Source: Shinella sp. CPCC 101442 (GTDB taxonomy: Bacteria; Pseudomonadota; Alphaproteobacteria; Rhizobiales; Rhizobiaceae). From it: a stretch of DNA of 64,000 nucleotides. Below, piece by piece: positions 23,548 through 31,397 of the stretch; position 1 is the stretch's first letter; every line of letters begins with the position of its first letter. Position numbers and translations under genes: made by a program. The notes under the pieces were generated by a model that saw only the letters and a list, made by a program, of their open reading frames with translations, did not search any database and was not told the origin of the DNA. The stretch spans positions 48,970 through 112,969 of the forward strand of contig NZ_JALIQS010000011.1 in NCBI RefSeq assembly GCF_024704725.1. The letters are read 5' to 3'.

Positions 23548-23602
23548 TGTGGCGAACATCGCTACAAAACAGCTTGCATGATGTAGCGATAATGGCTACA
23601 AA
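23548..23602. promoter_or_regulatory. Right operator region (OR-like) with rightward promoter
   Basis: The inverted repeats TGTGGCGAACATCGCTACA (23548-23566, one mismatch) and TGTAGCGATAATGGCTACA (23582-23600) start 34 bases apart, exactly as at 18327-18379. Rightwards, TTGCAT (23574-23579) and TACAAA (23597-23602) are 17 bases apart around the second operator. The first operator overlaps the upstream side of the repressor gene and suits autoregulation. Confidence 0.85.
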
Positions 23603-23607
23603 AGGGC

Positions 23608-23841
23608 ATGGAACCTGCACGTAGCATCATCGACAGACTTGGTGGACCAAACAAGGTCGCGGACATCGCGGGTGTCCACCGCACGCGCGTATCGAACTGG
23701 GCTCGCAAGAAGGAGGACGGTGGAACTGGTGGGATAATCCCATTTAAGCACCTTCCCCTTCTTATTGCTGCAGCCCGTGAGCGTGGCCTTGAACTCTGCG
23801 CTGACGATTTCCTCCCACGCACTGAGGAGACCGCCGCATGA
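23608..23841 (+). CDS. Cro/YdaS-like DNA-binding protein
   Basis: The protein is 77 residues with one helix-turn-helix: RLGGPNKVADIAGVHRTRVS then NWARKKED, and IPFKHLPLLIAAARERG after it. This is the YdaS-type antitoxin/Cro-like family found divergently from phage repressors. The ATG at 23608 is only 8 bases from the second operator, with AAAGGG just before it. It heads the rightward early operon. Confidence 0.8.
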   Translation: MEPARSIIDRLGGPNKVADIAGVHRTRVSNWARKKEDGGTGGIIPFKHLPLLIAAARERGLELCADDFLPRTEETAA

Positions 23842-24170
23842 GCACCGAGACCCACACCATCCACGAAGAAGAAATTCAACGAGCCTTGCTGCTGGTCGTC
23901 GAGCTGCGTCAAATGCAGGGCACGACAGGCCGCGAGAAGGCGATCTTCCTTTCCAAGGCGATCAACGACGCCGTGATGGCGGAGAGGGAGAATAAGACTC
24001 AGACGACGCGCAAAAAGATCATCGAGGCGCTGGTCGATTTTCCCCACAGCATCGATGACAGCAAGGTTGAAATCCGTTTCGACCCGCGCCGTACCGGCCA
24101 CAACGCGCTCAACCAGTTCCTGAGCGTTCTGGAGGGGCAATTCACCGCCGCTCCGAAAGCGGAGGGCTGA
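23838..24170 (+). CDS. Hypothetical protein
   Basis: The protein is 110 residues, helical and soluble, with an ATGA overlap to the Cro-like gene. Its position next to the switch suggests a role in early regulation, but I recognise no domain. Confidence 0.6.
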   Translation: MSTETHTIHEEEIQRALLLVVELRQMQGTTGREKAIFLSKAINDAVMAERENKTQTTRKKIIEALVDFPHSIDDSKVEIRFDPRRTGHNALNQFLSVLEGQFTAAPKAEG

Positions 24171-24173
24171 GAC

Positions 24174-25409
24174 ATGAGCGCCGACAAGAAACTCAAGGCC
24201 TACATCGACCGCGTCCTCCGCCTCAAGGAAGAGCAGGACACGATCGGTGACGATATCCGCGAAGTCTACGCCGAGGCTAAGGGCGAAGGCTACGACAAGA
24301 CCGTCATGGGCAAGCTCGTCGCCCATTTGCGCAAGGTCGCGAAGTCCGGCGCTGACGCAGTTGATGAAGCCGAATCCATCTTTGAAACCTACCTGTCGGC
24401 TTATCACCGCGCATCTGGCACGCCCGTTGCCACGCACACGCATGAGGAAGATTTCGACCCGATCACGGGTGAGTTCGTCGATGATGAAGACGCCAACCCG
24501 CGCCTGATCAAGCAGGTTGTCGACGGCACGCAGACCGAAGCCGGCCGTGCCGCGCTCCTGACCGTCATCAACATCATGACCGACCGTGAAGAGGCGGAAG
24601 CGATCACCAGTTCGGGCGGCTCCCCCTCCGCTCCTTCCTCGCTGACGACGCGCGAGGCCGAAGAAAGCGTCGTACCCCATTCGCCGGAAACGGCAACGGA
24701 GCAGCGGGTTAACGTACACTCCCAGCATGAGGGCGCGAATGCTCAGGCAACAGTGCAAAACGAGTGCGTGACAGTTGTCGGTACCGAGAGCGGAACCGTC
24801 GCCATTTCCGAGAAAGCCACCGTCGCCACTCAAGGCGAAGCGACGGAACCAACCAGCGACGAGCGCGAGACCGACCTTGATGAGGCGGTAGAACGAGATC
24901 GCGCCGCCGCCAACACAGGAGGCACCGATGTAGAGAGCAGCGCACCGCGCGCAGGTCTTGCGGACCCGACCTCGAACACAGGGGAGGGCGCTGCCAATAC
25001 CGCTCTCCCCGCCGACGGCATCGTCATGGAATACGTGCCGCCGACCGGTATGAAGCGCCTGCCGTTCGCAAGCTGCTTCCCGGATCATTCCAAGGCTGAG
25101 TACGAGCGTCTTGAGAAGGACATCGCCGCCAGCCGAGTGCGCCAGCCGATCATCCGTCAGGGCAACGTGATCATTGACGGCTTTGCTCGCTACGCTATCG
25201 CCCGCAAATACGGCTTCGCGTACCCGGTCCAGGAATACACCGGGAATGACCTGCTCCTCGACCTGATCGAGTGGCAGCGCGCCGCCCGCAATTTCACCCC
25301 GGCGCAGGAAAAGAAGATCGCCGCCGAACTGGCGAAGGAATCCCCGCACCGTGCCGACGACATCATGGCCGCTTTCGGGCTGGCCGAAGCTCTGGAGGAC
25401 GTAGCGTGA
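24174..25409 (+). CDS. GapR (DUF2312)-ParB-like fusion protein
   Basis: The protein is 411 residues. Residues about 6-80 match GapR/DUF2312: KAYIDRVLRLKEEQDTIGDD, VYAEAKGEGYDKTVMGKLV and ETYLSAY. GapR binds AT-rich, overtwisted DNA and supports replication in alphaproteobacteria. A disordered linker (about 85-285) follows. Residues about 290-375 look like a ParB N-terminal domain: LPFASCFPDHSKAEYERL, RQPIIRQGNVIIDGFARYAI, without the classical G-E-R-R box. It lies in the early operon and may act on phage DNA structure, replication or segregation. Confidence 0.75.
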   Translation: MSADKKLKAYIDRVLRLKEEQDTIGDDIREVYAEAKGEGYDKTVMGKLVAHLRKVAKSGADAVDEAESIFETYLSAYHRASGTPVATHTHEEDFDPITGEFVDDEDANPRLIKQVVDGTQTEAGRAALLTVINIMTDREEAEAITSSGGSPSAPSSLTTREAEESVVPHSPETATEQRVNVHSQHEGANAQATVQNECVTVVGTESGTVAISEKATVATQGEATEPTSDERETDLDEAVERDRAAANTGGTDVESSAPRAGLADPTSNTGEGAANTALPADGIVMEYVPPTGMKRLPFASCFPDHSKAEYERLEKDIAASRVRQPIIRQGNVIIDGFARYAIARKYGFAYPVQEYTGNDLLLDLIEWQRAARNFTPAQEKKIAAELAKESPHRADDIMAAFGLAEALEDVA

Positions 25410-25771
25410 GGGCAATTCGTTTCTCAACCGGATATGACGCTGTAGCGCAGCGTATCGTCGAAGGCACCGACGGCATCGGGCGCAAGCAGGCCGCCCGCGC
25501 CGAAGTCTCGGAAATCGTGAAAGCCTACGTGGCGCGCAACGGTGTTCGCCGCTTCGATGCCGGAACGTCAGGCGACTACCTCGCCGTGAAGACCTTCCTC
25601 GCAGAGCGGGACTACACGCTCACCACTTACGGCAGAGCCTCAACCTACATCATCAAAGCCCCGGGCCAGCGCGGTCGTCCGAAGTCGATCGGCTGGTCGA
25701 AGGTGATCGAGTTCGTTGATGGGCTGCGCCAGAAAGACGGTCTTGAGCCTCTGAAGAGGAGGGCGGCATGA
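25406..25771 (+). CDS. Hypothetical early protein
   Basis: The protein is 121 residues, starting with GTG at 25406 that overlaps the previous stop (GTGA), with GGAGG upstream. It is basic, with a helical start (QAARAEVSEIVKAYVARNGV) and a compact C-terminal part (GRPKSIGWSKVIEFVDGLRQ) that may bind DNA. The family is not recognised. Confidence 0.65.
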   Translation: MRAIRFSTGYDAVAQRIVEGTDGIGRKQAARAEVSEIVKAYVARNGVRRFDAGTSGDYLAVKTFLAERDYTLTTYGRASTYIIKAPGQRGRPKSIGWSKVIEFVDGLRQKDGLEPLKRRAA

Positions 25772-25929
25772 GCTGGATCGTCTGGCTGATCATCGCCTTC
25801 ACCATCCTCTCCGGCGCCTGTGCCTTGCTCTTTATCTGGGCTGGCCGCGACGACGAGCGGAACGAGCAGTCTGGCGCCGTCGAAGGCGACCAGCGCCACT
25901 TTGGTCAGCGGTCTTCCCCCTCCCGCTGA
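25768..25929 (+). CDS. Small membrane protein (53 residues)
   Basis: This short frame begins MSWIVWLIIAFTILSGACAL and continues LFIWAGRDDE, one membrane segment followed by a charged tail. Its start overlaps the previous stop as ATGA, and GAGGAGGG lies upstream, so translation is likely. The function is unknown. Confidence 0.65.
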   Translation: MSWIVWLIIAFTILSGACALLFIWAGRDDERNEQSGAVEGDQRHFGQRSSPSR

Positions 25930-26225
25930 TCATCGAGCGGGCGGCTTCCCCCTCCCAGCTGCCCGCTCACCCTGATTTTCGGAAAGCCGCCCTGCAGCTT
26001 CATCACGACAGCGTGCGCGGCCATCCCGACCGGAATGAAAAGTGAGGGCACCGAAGCCGAGGATACCCCGGCGCCCTCCTGATCCCCGGCAGATGCGGCG
26101 GAAGAGCCAGGGGATGTTGAATTAGCGGTTTGCCCAGCGCGGCGGGCCGGAGACGGGAAAGGCAACACATCGCCGGCAAGCGATAGACCTTCCCCGTCAC
26201 CATTGTGAGTGCTCCTGAAGTTCAT
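25905..26225 (-). CDS. Possible hypothetical protein, antisense
   Basis: The frame of 106 residues starts at 26225 after AAGGAGC, an excellent ribosome binding site. The first 60 residues are Gly/Ser/Ala-rich; then comes SLFIPVGMAAHAVVMKLQGG. It is divergent from the gene at 26252. I am not sure it is real; nothing else is seen between 25930 and 26251. Confidence 0.4.
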   Translation of the reverse strand: MNFRSTHNGDGEGLSLAGDVLPFPSPARRAGQTANSTSPGSSAASAGDQEGAGVSSASVPSLFIPVGMAAHAVVMKLQGGFPKIRVSGQLGGGSRPLDDQREGEDR

Positions 26226-26251
26226 CGGAAGCTCCTTTCGACAAGGACAAG

Positions 26252-26665
26252 ATGAACGAAAGGAATTCGGGAATGTCGGAAAAGTTGTCCGGAAAATCGG
26301 AAAAGTTGAAACAGGGAAATGCAACGAAAATGGCTGACGTAACCACGGCAAATTTTCTTGTCGAGCAGATCGGAGGACGCAGGCGCCCCGTCGGTGACAT
26401 GCTCCTTACTGCGTTCCGTGAGCTTTCGAAGCGCTTCCCGCACCGCGACGACCCCGAAAACAGATGGACGGAGCGACGGCTGAAGGCCTGGCGCTACAAG
26501 GAAAGCAAGGTGGTCGAGCACTTCCAGATGGTCGAGCTTTACGAGACAGCCGAGGCACTGCGGGCAGCGAGGAATGAACATGCAGAATACATCGCCAAGA
26601 CCTCCCGCCTTCGCCAGATGGCTCAGCTTCGAGCGCAGACACACGATTGCGATGTGGCTTCGTGA
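26252..26665 (+). CDS. Hypothetical early protein
   Basis: The protein is 137 residues. After a Lys/Ser-rich start (about 1-25) it has VGDMLLTAFRELSKRFPHRD and WRYKESKVVEHFQMVELYET, a pattern common in rhizobial phage early genes, perhaps DNA binding. Several in-frame starts are possible. The end overlaps the next gene by about 90 bases. Confidence 0.55.
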   Translation: MNERNSGMSEKLSGKSEKLKQGNATKMADVTTANFLVEQIGGRRRPVGDMLLTAFRELSKRFPHRDDPENRWTERRLKAWRYKESKVVEHFQMVELYETAEALRAARNEHAEYIAKTSRLRQMAQLRAQTHDCDVAS

Positions 26666-26732
26666 CAAGGCCGCTTGGGCCGCCGAGTGGATTTGCCCGG
26701 AGCTTTGCGACAACCAGGAGGATGGAAAATGA
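26574..26732 (+). CDS. Small Trp-rich protein (52 residues)
   Basis: The frame begins MNMQNTSPRPPAFARWLSFE, then AMWLRDKAAWAAEWICPELC. Tryptophans are unusually frequent (five in 52). GCGAGGA lies at the start and the stop overlaps the next ATG as ATGA. It overlaps the previous gene by 92 bases in another frame. It is probably translated; the function is unknown. Confidence 0.5.
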   Translation: MNMQNTSPRPPAFARWLSFERRHTIAMWLRDKAAWAAEWICPELCDNQEDGK

Positions 26733-27007
26733 AGAACAGGCTGATCGACCTCAACAATCATCTCTTTTCTCAGCTCGAGCGTCTTTCCGAGGAGAACCTG
26801 ACGGCTGAGCAAATCGAGACTGAGGTGAAGCGGACCGATGCAATCGTGGCGGTGAGCGAACAGCTGATCCGCAACTCGGACCTTTCGCTTAAGGCTGCAA
26901 CTCTCGTCGCCAATCACGGCGACCGGTTCAAGCCGATGCTCCCGACGATCTTCCGCCAGCCCGACACGCTAGAGGGAAAAGCCATCGCCGACGGGAGCGA
27001 AAAATGA
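26729..27007 (+). CDS. Hypothetical early protein
   Basis: The protein is 92 residues, mainly helical, with LFSQLERLSEENLTAEQIET, LIRNSDLSLKAATLVANHGD. AGGAGG precedes the ATG at 26729. It overlaps the HNH gene by ATGA. Similar short proteins occur in many Rhizobiales and Rhodobacterales phages. Confidence 0.65.
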   Translation: MKNRLIDLNNHLFSQLERLSEENLTAEQIETEVKRTDAIVAVSEQLIRNSDLSLKAATLVANHGDRFKPMLPTIFRQPDTLEGKAIADGSEK

Positions 27008-27669
27008 AGGGCCGCTACATCCTCTATAGTGATGCTGAAATGGCTTGGCTCGAAGAGAACAAAGCCCTCGTCATCGGTGACTATCACGCGGAGTTTGTGA
27101 AAGAGTTCGGCCGCGATGACGTCACCGCTGCGAACCTCCATGCGCTGCGCAAGCGCCGGAGCTGGAAGACTGGAAGAACTGGCTGCTTCTCGAAAGGGCA
27201 GGAGCCCTTCAACAAGGGTAAGAAATGCTCGCCTGGGAAAGGCGGCCGGCACCCGAACGCCCAGCGCACCCAGTTTAAATCTGGCCAGTTGCCGCACAAC
27301 ACGAAGTTCCTCGGTCATGAGCGTGTGTCGAAGGACGGTTACGTTGAGATCAGTGTCGACGAGCAAAACCCTCACACCGGATACGAGCGCCGCTATGCTC
27401 TAAAGCACCTCCATCTTTGGGAAAAGCTCAACGGCTCCGTTCCGGATGGGCATTGCCTGAAGTGCTTGGACGGCGATCGGCTCAATACCGATCCCACAAA
27501 CTGGATCGCAGTTCCACGGGGTGTCCTTCCGAGGCTCAACGGCGGGCGCGCGACCCGAGTGATGGCTTACGACACGGCGCCTGAAGAGCTTAAGCCAGTC
27601 CTGATGACCATGGCACGCTTGGACCAAAAGGCGAGCGAGCTGGGCCGCAGGCGTGGCGGAGCCGTGTGA
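27004..27669 (+). CDS. HNH endonuclease
   Basis: The protein is 221 residues. Residues about 1-65 are a DNA-binding region with repeats of basic residues; the HNH core is in KHLHLWEKLNGSVPDGHCLK then CLDGDRLNTDPTNW, an HNH_3-type nuclease similar to those in homing and phage enzymes. The C-terminal part is a short helix. It is one of two HNH nucleases in the prophage. It may cut host or competitor DNA, or act in recombination. Confidence 0.85.
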   Translation: MKGRYILYSDAEMAWLEENKALVIGDYHAEFVKEFGRDDVTAANLHALRKRRSWKTGRTGCFSKGQEPFNKGKKCSPGKGGRHPNAQRTQFKSGQLPHNTKFLGHERVSKDGYVEISVDEQNPHTGYERRYALKHLHLWEKLNGSVPDGHCLKCLDGDRLNTDPTNWIAVPRGVLPRLNGGRATRVMAYDTAPEELKPVLMTMARLDQKASELGRRRGGAV

Positions 27670-28052
27670 TGCACCAGCTTGGCCTATTCGACGCTCTCCG
27701 ACGGCCACCGGTTCGCATCGCCGTCGATTCCGACGGACCTGTCGTTCGCGATGATCCCGACTTCACGTTCCGCCTGCCGCACCCGCGCATGGCCTGGGAC
27801 CGGGCCGAGATCGAGATCCACCGTCACAGCAATGGGCTTTGGATGTGGTCGACCAGCTACAACGCTGACATGGGCGGCGGCGCTTATCGAGTAGGCGCAA
27901 AGTGGGGCAAGTTCGCTGAAACCCGCGAGGACGCGCTGTTCTATGCTTGCGAAGAGCTAGAACGCGGCCTCGGCGATCGAGACACGACCGATGTTGCTCT
28001 CATCCGCAAGTGGGTTGTCTCTCTCAAGGATGACGCGAGGGCGTTCCAATGA
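27669..28052 (+). CDS. Hypothetical protein
   Basis: The protein is 127 residues. It has a beta-rich middle with AEIEIHRHSNGLWMWSTSYN and a helical C-terminus. It follows the HNH gene with a few bases of overlap. I recognise no family; the pattern occurs in phage early regions. Confidence 0.6.
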   Translation: MHQLGLFDALRRPPVRIAVDSDGPVVRDDPDFTFRLPHPRMAWDRAEIEIHRHSNGLWMWSTSYNADMGGGAYRVGAKWGKFAETREDALFYACEELERGLGDRDTTDVALIRKWVVSLKDDARAFQ

Positions 28053-28060
28053 CCCTGGTC

Positions 28061-28309
28061 TCACGCCTCTACAACCACATTCGCTTCGCGAGCAGCGGCA
28101 AGGAACGCCAGTCGAGCACGCGACGGGGAGCATTTGCCTTCCATGGCGCGGGCGCAGAACGCAAGAGCCCGCTGGAACGCGCGGCCGTAGGTCACCGGCC
28201 ATTTCTCGGCCAGAACGAACATGGCGTTTCGAGCGCAACTGATCGTCATCGCACGGGGCATACCCGGAAGGAGAATAGCAAGAGCGCGGTCCCAAGTCAC
28301 AGAAAGCAT
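28061..28309 (-). CDS. DUF982 domain protein, antisense
   Basis: The 82-residue protein has AMFVLAEKWPVTYGRAFQRA, CARAMEGKCSPSRARLAFLA and AAREA, the DUF982 pattern. It reads leftwards inside the rightward operon, with AGGGA upstream of the ATG at 28309. A rightward open frame 28049-28405 covers the same bases but has no family resemblance. Confidence 0.7.
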   Translation of the reverse strand: MLSVTWDRALAILLPGMPRAMTISCARNAMFVLAEKWPVTYGRAFQRALAFCARAMEGKCSPSRARLAFLAAAREANVVVEA

Positions 28310-28401
28310 TTCGTATTTCCCTGTTTGTTCGGGGCCAAGAATGCAGATCGTGTGCGGGTGGTTCCGTGTCAATTCTATGAAATTTTTATGAGGTTTGCGG
28401 C

Positions 28402-28587
28402 ATGACCGAAGTCGACCTCCTCAAGGAAGAGATCAAAGAGCAGGAGCAGGAAATCTTCCGTCTCCGGAACTCGATGAACCGCGCCGACAACGGCGTGAAG
28501 CGCAAACGGATTGAGACGCTGAGCCGCACGCTGGGCCGGCTCAAGGCCGAAGTCGCCGCCCTTGAGAACAGGAGGGCGAGCGCATGA
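28402..28587 (+). CDS. Small coiled-coil protein
   Basis: The 61-residue protein is one charged helix (EVDLLKEEIKEQEQEIFRLR) and probably a coiled coil. It is rightward and belongs to the early operon. No function is known. Confidence 0.6.
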   Translation: MTEVDLLKEEIKEQEQEIFRLRNSMNRADNGVKRKRIETLSRTLGRLKAEVAALENRRASA

Positions 28588-28589
28588 CC

Positions 28590-28772
28590 TTAACGGATCA
28601 TCTTCGACGGAATCTCCTCTCCCGGTATGGGCGTGACATCCGGTGCCTCTTCCGGAACGACATCGGGTCCCGGTTCTTCAATCGGACGCTCCGGAATGTC
28701 CGGCAGATCGTCTGGAGTCTCTTCCGGAGGAACTTCCAGGGGCTTCTTCGGATCGTTTGGGTCATTGGCCAT
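28590..28772 (-). CDS. Pro/Glu-rich small protein, antisense
   Basis: The 60-residue protein is nearly all Pro, Glu and Asp after MANDPNDPKKPLEVPPEETP. Similar small acidic proline-rich proteins are common in rhizobia and their phages. GGAGAG precedes the ATG at 28772. A rightward frame 28584-28838, with ATGA overlaps on both sides, covers it; which one is real is unclear, but the composition favours this strand. Confidence 0.5.
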   Translation of the reverse strand: MANDPNDPKKPLEVPPEETPDDLPDIPERPIEEPGPDVVPEEAPDVTPIPGEEIPSKMIR

Positions 28773-28834
28773 ATCGCTCTCCTCTACGGATACGCAACCG
28801 GCGCAGGCCGGCAAATGTTCCACGAGGTGGCGGC

Positions 28835-29401
28835 ATGACGTGGTTCTTCGATCCGCTGCTCCCGCTTCACTACGAGCACATCGTCATCGACCCACCGTGG
28901 GGTTTCGACCTCTATAGCAAGGAAGGTGCGAAGAAGTCGGCGCTCGCGAAATACGAGCTGATGCGCGACGACGACGTGCGGCAGCTGCCCGTTGGCTCTC
29001 TCGCCTCCATGAATTGCCTTCTGTATTGCTGGGCCACCGCACCGCAGCTCCCCTTGGCAATCGACTGCGTGAAGGCATGGGGCTTCGAGTATAAGTCTGT
29101 TCTCGTATGGCGAAAGACCACGCCCGCCGGCAAGGTCCGCATGGGCACTGGCTATCGCGTCCGCACGACTGGCGAGGTCGTTGTGGTTGCCACGCTCGGC
29201 AACCCGAAGCAGGCCAGCATTCCGCAGACGATCTTTGACGGAATCGCTCGAGAGCATAGCCGCAAGCCGGATGAGTTCTATGCCCTCTGCGATCGGGTAA
29301 TGCCTCATGCCCGTCGGGCCGACGTCTTCGCGCGTGAAAGCCGCGACGGCTGGCACAGCTTCGGCAACGAGGCGACCAAGTTCGACGAGGTGGCGGCATG
29401 A
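28835..29401 (+). CDS. MT-A70-family DNA N6-adenine methyltransferase
   Basis: The protein is 188 residues, the usual size of phage MT-A70 enzymes. The catalytic motif D19-P-P-W is in HIVIDPPWGF. LPVGSLASMNCLLYCWATAP and WGFEYKSVLVWRKT and the SAM-binding region around ATLGNPKQAS agree. It would methylate adenine in phage or host DNA, perhaps to escape restriction or alter GcrA/GANTC-type signals. The target sequence cannot be read from the gene. Confidence 0.9.
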   Translation: MTWFFDPLLPLHYEHIVIDPPWGFDLYSKEGAKKSALAKYELMRDDDVRQLPVGSLASMNCLLYCWATAPQLPLAIDCVKAWGFEYKSVLVWRKTTPAGKVRMGTGYRVRTTGEVVVVATLGNPKQASIPQTIFDGIAREHSRKPDEFYALCDRVMPHARRADVFARESRDGWHSFGNEATKFDEVAA

Positions 29402-29616
29402 CGTTCACCGCAGCTTTCCGCGCCCACGGCCCCGATGTACCTGAACTTGCTTCAGCGCTCGGGATTTCACACCCCGACGCCGACATGCTCAAGAACTGGA
29501 TGATGGACAACAAGCCGCTCGACCACGAGCAAAAGCTGTTCGTCAACCGGTGGTGTGACCGTGTCGTCGCCGAGACCCTGCGGCGCGCGCGGCAGCAGAT
29601 TGGCGGGGCAAGATGA
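29398..29616 (+). CDS. Hypothetical protein
   Basis: The protein is 72 residues with a helix-turn-helix-like region (VPELASALGISHPDADMLKN). It overlaps both the methyltransferase and the RusA gene as ATGA. It may bind DNA. Confidence 0.55.
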   Translation: MTFTAAFRAHGPDVPELASALGISHPDADMLKNWMMDNKPLDHEQKLFVNRWCDRVVAETLRRARQQIGGAR

Positions 29617-29999
29617 CCGGCGCAATCCGCATCCCCATCACCGATATGCCGCCCTCGGCCAACGCCATGCGCTCGCACTTTGTCGACGACGGCAAGGTCA
29701 AGAGCACAAAGAGCAAGGCCTATGCCGCCTGGAAGAAAGCAGCTTCGTGGGAAATTGCTGGTGCTCGGCCGGGAAGGATCGAAGGCCCGTATCGGCTCTA
29801 CATCGCCGTCCAGCGCGACTGGTGCACCAAGCGCGCGCGCGACATCGACAACATCATCAAGCCCGTCTCCGACGCGTTGGTCGCGGCGGGCGTCGTGTCT
29901 GACGACAGCCTCGCCGAAGAGGTGAGGGCGAAGTGGGACGATAATCTCGGCGGACCGGCCGTTGTTGCGATGCTGGAAGCGGTTGAGGTGGGGTCATGA
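29613..29999 (+). CDS. rusA: RusA-family Holliday junction resolvase
   Basis: The protein is 128 residues, typical for RusA. The catalytic pattern RARDIDNIIKPVSDAL with D77, D79, N80, K83, and later VVSDDS (D97/D98), is present. RusA dimers cut four-way junctions at C-C dinucleotides; phages use them to debranch DNA before packaging. It lies between the methyltransferase and DUF1376 genes. Confidence 0.88.
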   Translation: MTGAIRIPITDMPPSANAMRSHFVDDGKVKSTKSKAYAAWKKAASWEIAGARPGRIEGPYRLYIAVQRDWCTKRARDIDNIIKPVSDALVAAGVVSDDSLAEEVRAKWDDNLGGPAVVAMLEAVEVGS

Positions 30000-30850
30000 G
30001 CAACCGCGCATGGATGCCGCTTCACATCGCCGACTACCTCGCTGATACCGGCCACCTGACGGCAACCGAGCATGGCGCCTACCTGCTCATGATCATGCAC
30101 TACTGGCAGAACGGCAGTCTGCCGGCGAACGAGCGCGTCATTGCGCGTATCGCCAAGCTCACCGTCGAGCAGTGGGAGGAGAGCCGCGATATCCTCGCGA
30201 TGCTCTTCGGCCCGGACTGGTCGCACAAGCGCATCGACGCGGAGCTCTCGAAAGCCGACGAGATTATCGAGAAGCGCCGCTCGGCCGCAGAAGCACGGCA
30301 CGGCAAGGGGAAAAAGCAAACCCGAGATGCAAATGCAATGCATGTGCAAAGCAAAAGCACTGATACGGGCGTGCCACCTTTAACCGATAACCTATCTGCT
30401 ACTGCTTCTAACGAAGCAGCAGCATCCTGCGCTGGGCCTGACCTCGATCCTCAATCCCTCGAAAGCAAATTGCGGGACGCAGCCGGCGACAAGATGCAGC
30501 CGCATGCCGGCTTCGTCGTCGGCCCGGTGATGGAACTCATCCGACAAGGCGCTGACATCGACCTCGACGTCCTTCCGACCGTCCGCTCCGTCGCCGCCCG
30601 CCTCGGCCGTCCAGCGCGATCCTGGGACTATTTCGTCCCGGCCATTCAGGACGCGATGGATAAGCGCAAGGCCGCCGGCACATGGGAACACCGAGGCCAG
30701 GCGCCGCCGCCCGGCAAGCCGCCCAGCGCGGCGATGCAGCGCCATGAGCGCATCCGCCAGAACGTCAAACGCGAAATCTACGGTGATGAAAATGCAGACG
30801 ATGCCGGCCCTGTCATCGACCTTCCAGAGCGAGATTACCGCCCTCACTGA
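29996..30850 (+). CDS. DUF1376 (YdaU-like) replication-associated protein
   Basis: The protein is 284 residues. The N-terminal 95 residues are DUF1376: WMPLHIADYLADTGHLTATE, GAYLLMIMHYW and the later EKRRSAAEARHGK. A helical C-terminal part resembles replisome organiser proteins of siphoviruses. DUF1376 proteins are found in phage replication modules. An internal origin may lie in such genes, but no iterons stand out here. Confidence 0.8.
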   Translation: MSNRAWMPLHIADYLADTGHLTATEHGAYLLMIMHYWQNGSLPANERVIARIAKLTVEQWEESRDILAMLFGPDWSHKRIDAELSKADEIIEKRRSAAEARHGKGKKQTRDANAMHVQSKSTDTGVPPLTDNLSATASNEAAASCAGPDLDPQSLESKLRDAAGDKMQPHAGFVVGPVMELIRQGADIDLDVLPTVRSVAARLGRPARSWDYFVPAIQDAMDKRKAAGTWEHRGQAPPPGKPPSAAMQRHERIRQNVKREIYGDENADDAGPVIDLPERDYRPH

Positions 30851-31397
30851 AAAGCTCGCCCCGTCCGGACCGGACGAGGTGGCACGGTGCATCAACGCGC
30901 TTCTCGACGCTGGGCTAATGATCCCGTCGGCCGTTAGCGAGAATGACGCGATCGACCTCTACCGCGAGGCGCTGTCCGCAACGCCGATCGACGGTCTGCG
31001 CAAAGCGTTCATCAAGCTCAAGCGCGGCGGGTACTCGAAGCACGTCACGTTCTTGCCCAACCCGTCCGAACTGGCGGCGCTCGCCAATGCCGAAGCGGAA
31101 TCGCTGCGCGCCGACAGGGCTCGCATGTCCGAACGGGCGAGGATGGTCCGCGAGAACGCCGCCCTTGGCATCAAGGCAGGCAAACACAAGCTCCTCAAGA
31201 ACATCACGACCGACGCCCGGTTGCGGGCCGAAGAGCTTTCTCTTCTCGGTTGGTATCTCGTCGAAAACTGCTCGTCGCAAGAAAGCTGGGTCGGCCGGGT
31301 CAAGAAGGGGCTGCCGACCGGCGCGATTTTTCTCTGGGCCATCGGTGAAATCTGGGCGCCGCCGGGGGCGCAGGACACAGGGAGGGTTGCCGCATGA
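30786..31397 (+). CDS. Hypothetical replication-module protein
   Basis: The protein is 203 residues, overlapping the DUF1376 gene by 65 bases. It has SGPDEVARCINALLDAGLMI, LRKAFIKLKRGGYSKHVTFL and a charged helix. Such proteins follow DUF1376 genes in rhizobial phages; a role as helicase loader or accessory is only inference from position. No Walker motifs are seen. The start could also be the ATG at 30792. Confidence 0.55.
   Translation: MKMQTMPALSSTFQSEITALTEKLAPSGPDEVARCINALLDAGLMIPSAVSENDAIDLYREALSATPIDGLRKAFIKLKRGGYSKHVTFLPNPSELAALANAEAESLRADRARMSERARMVRENAALGIKAGKHKLLKNITTDARLRAEELSLLGWYLVENCSSQESWVGRVKKGLPTGAIFLWAIGEIWAPPGAQDTGRVAA

Noticed and set aside
23562..25427. A 621-residue reverse-strand open frame
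   Set aside because: It is the shadow of the Cro-like and GapR-ParB-like genes in GC-rich DNA; the forward frames have clear domains.
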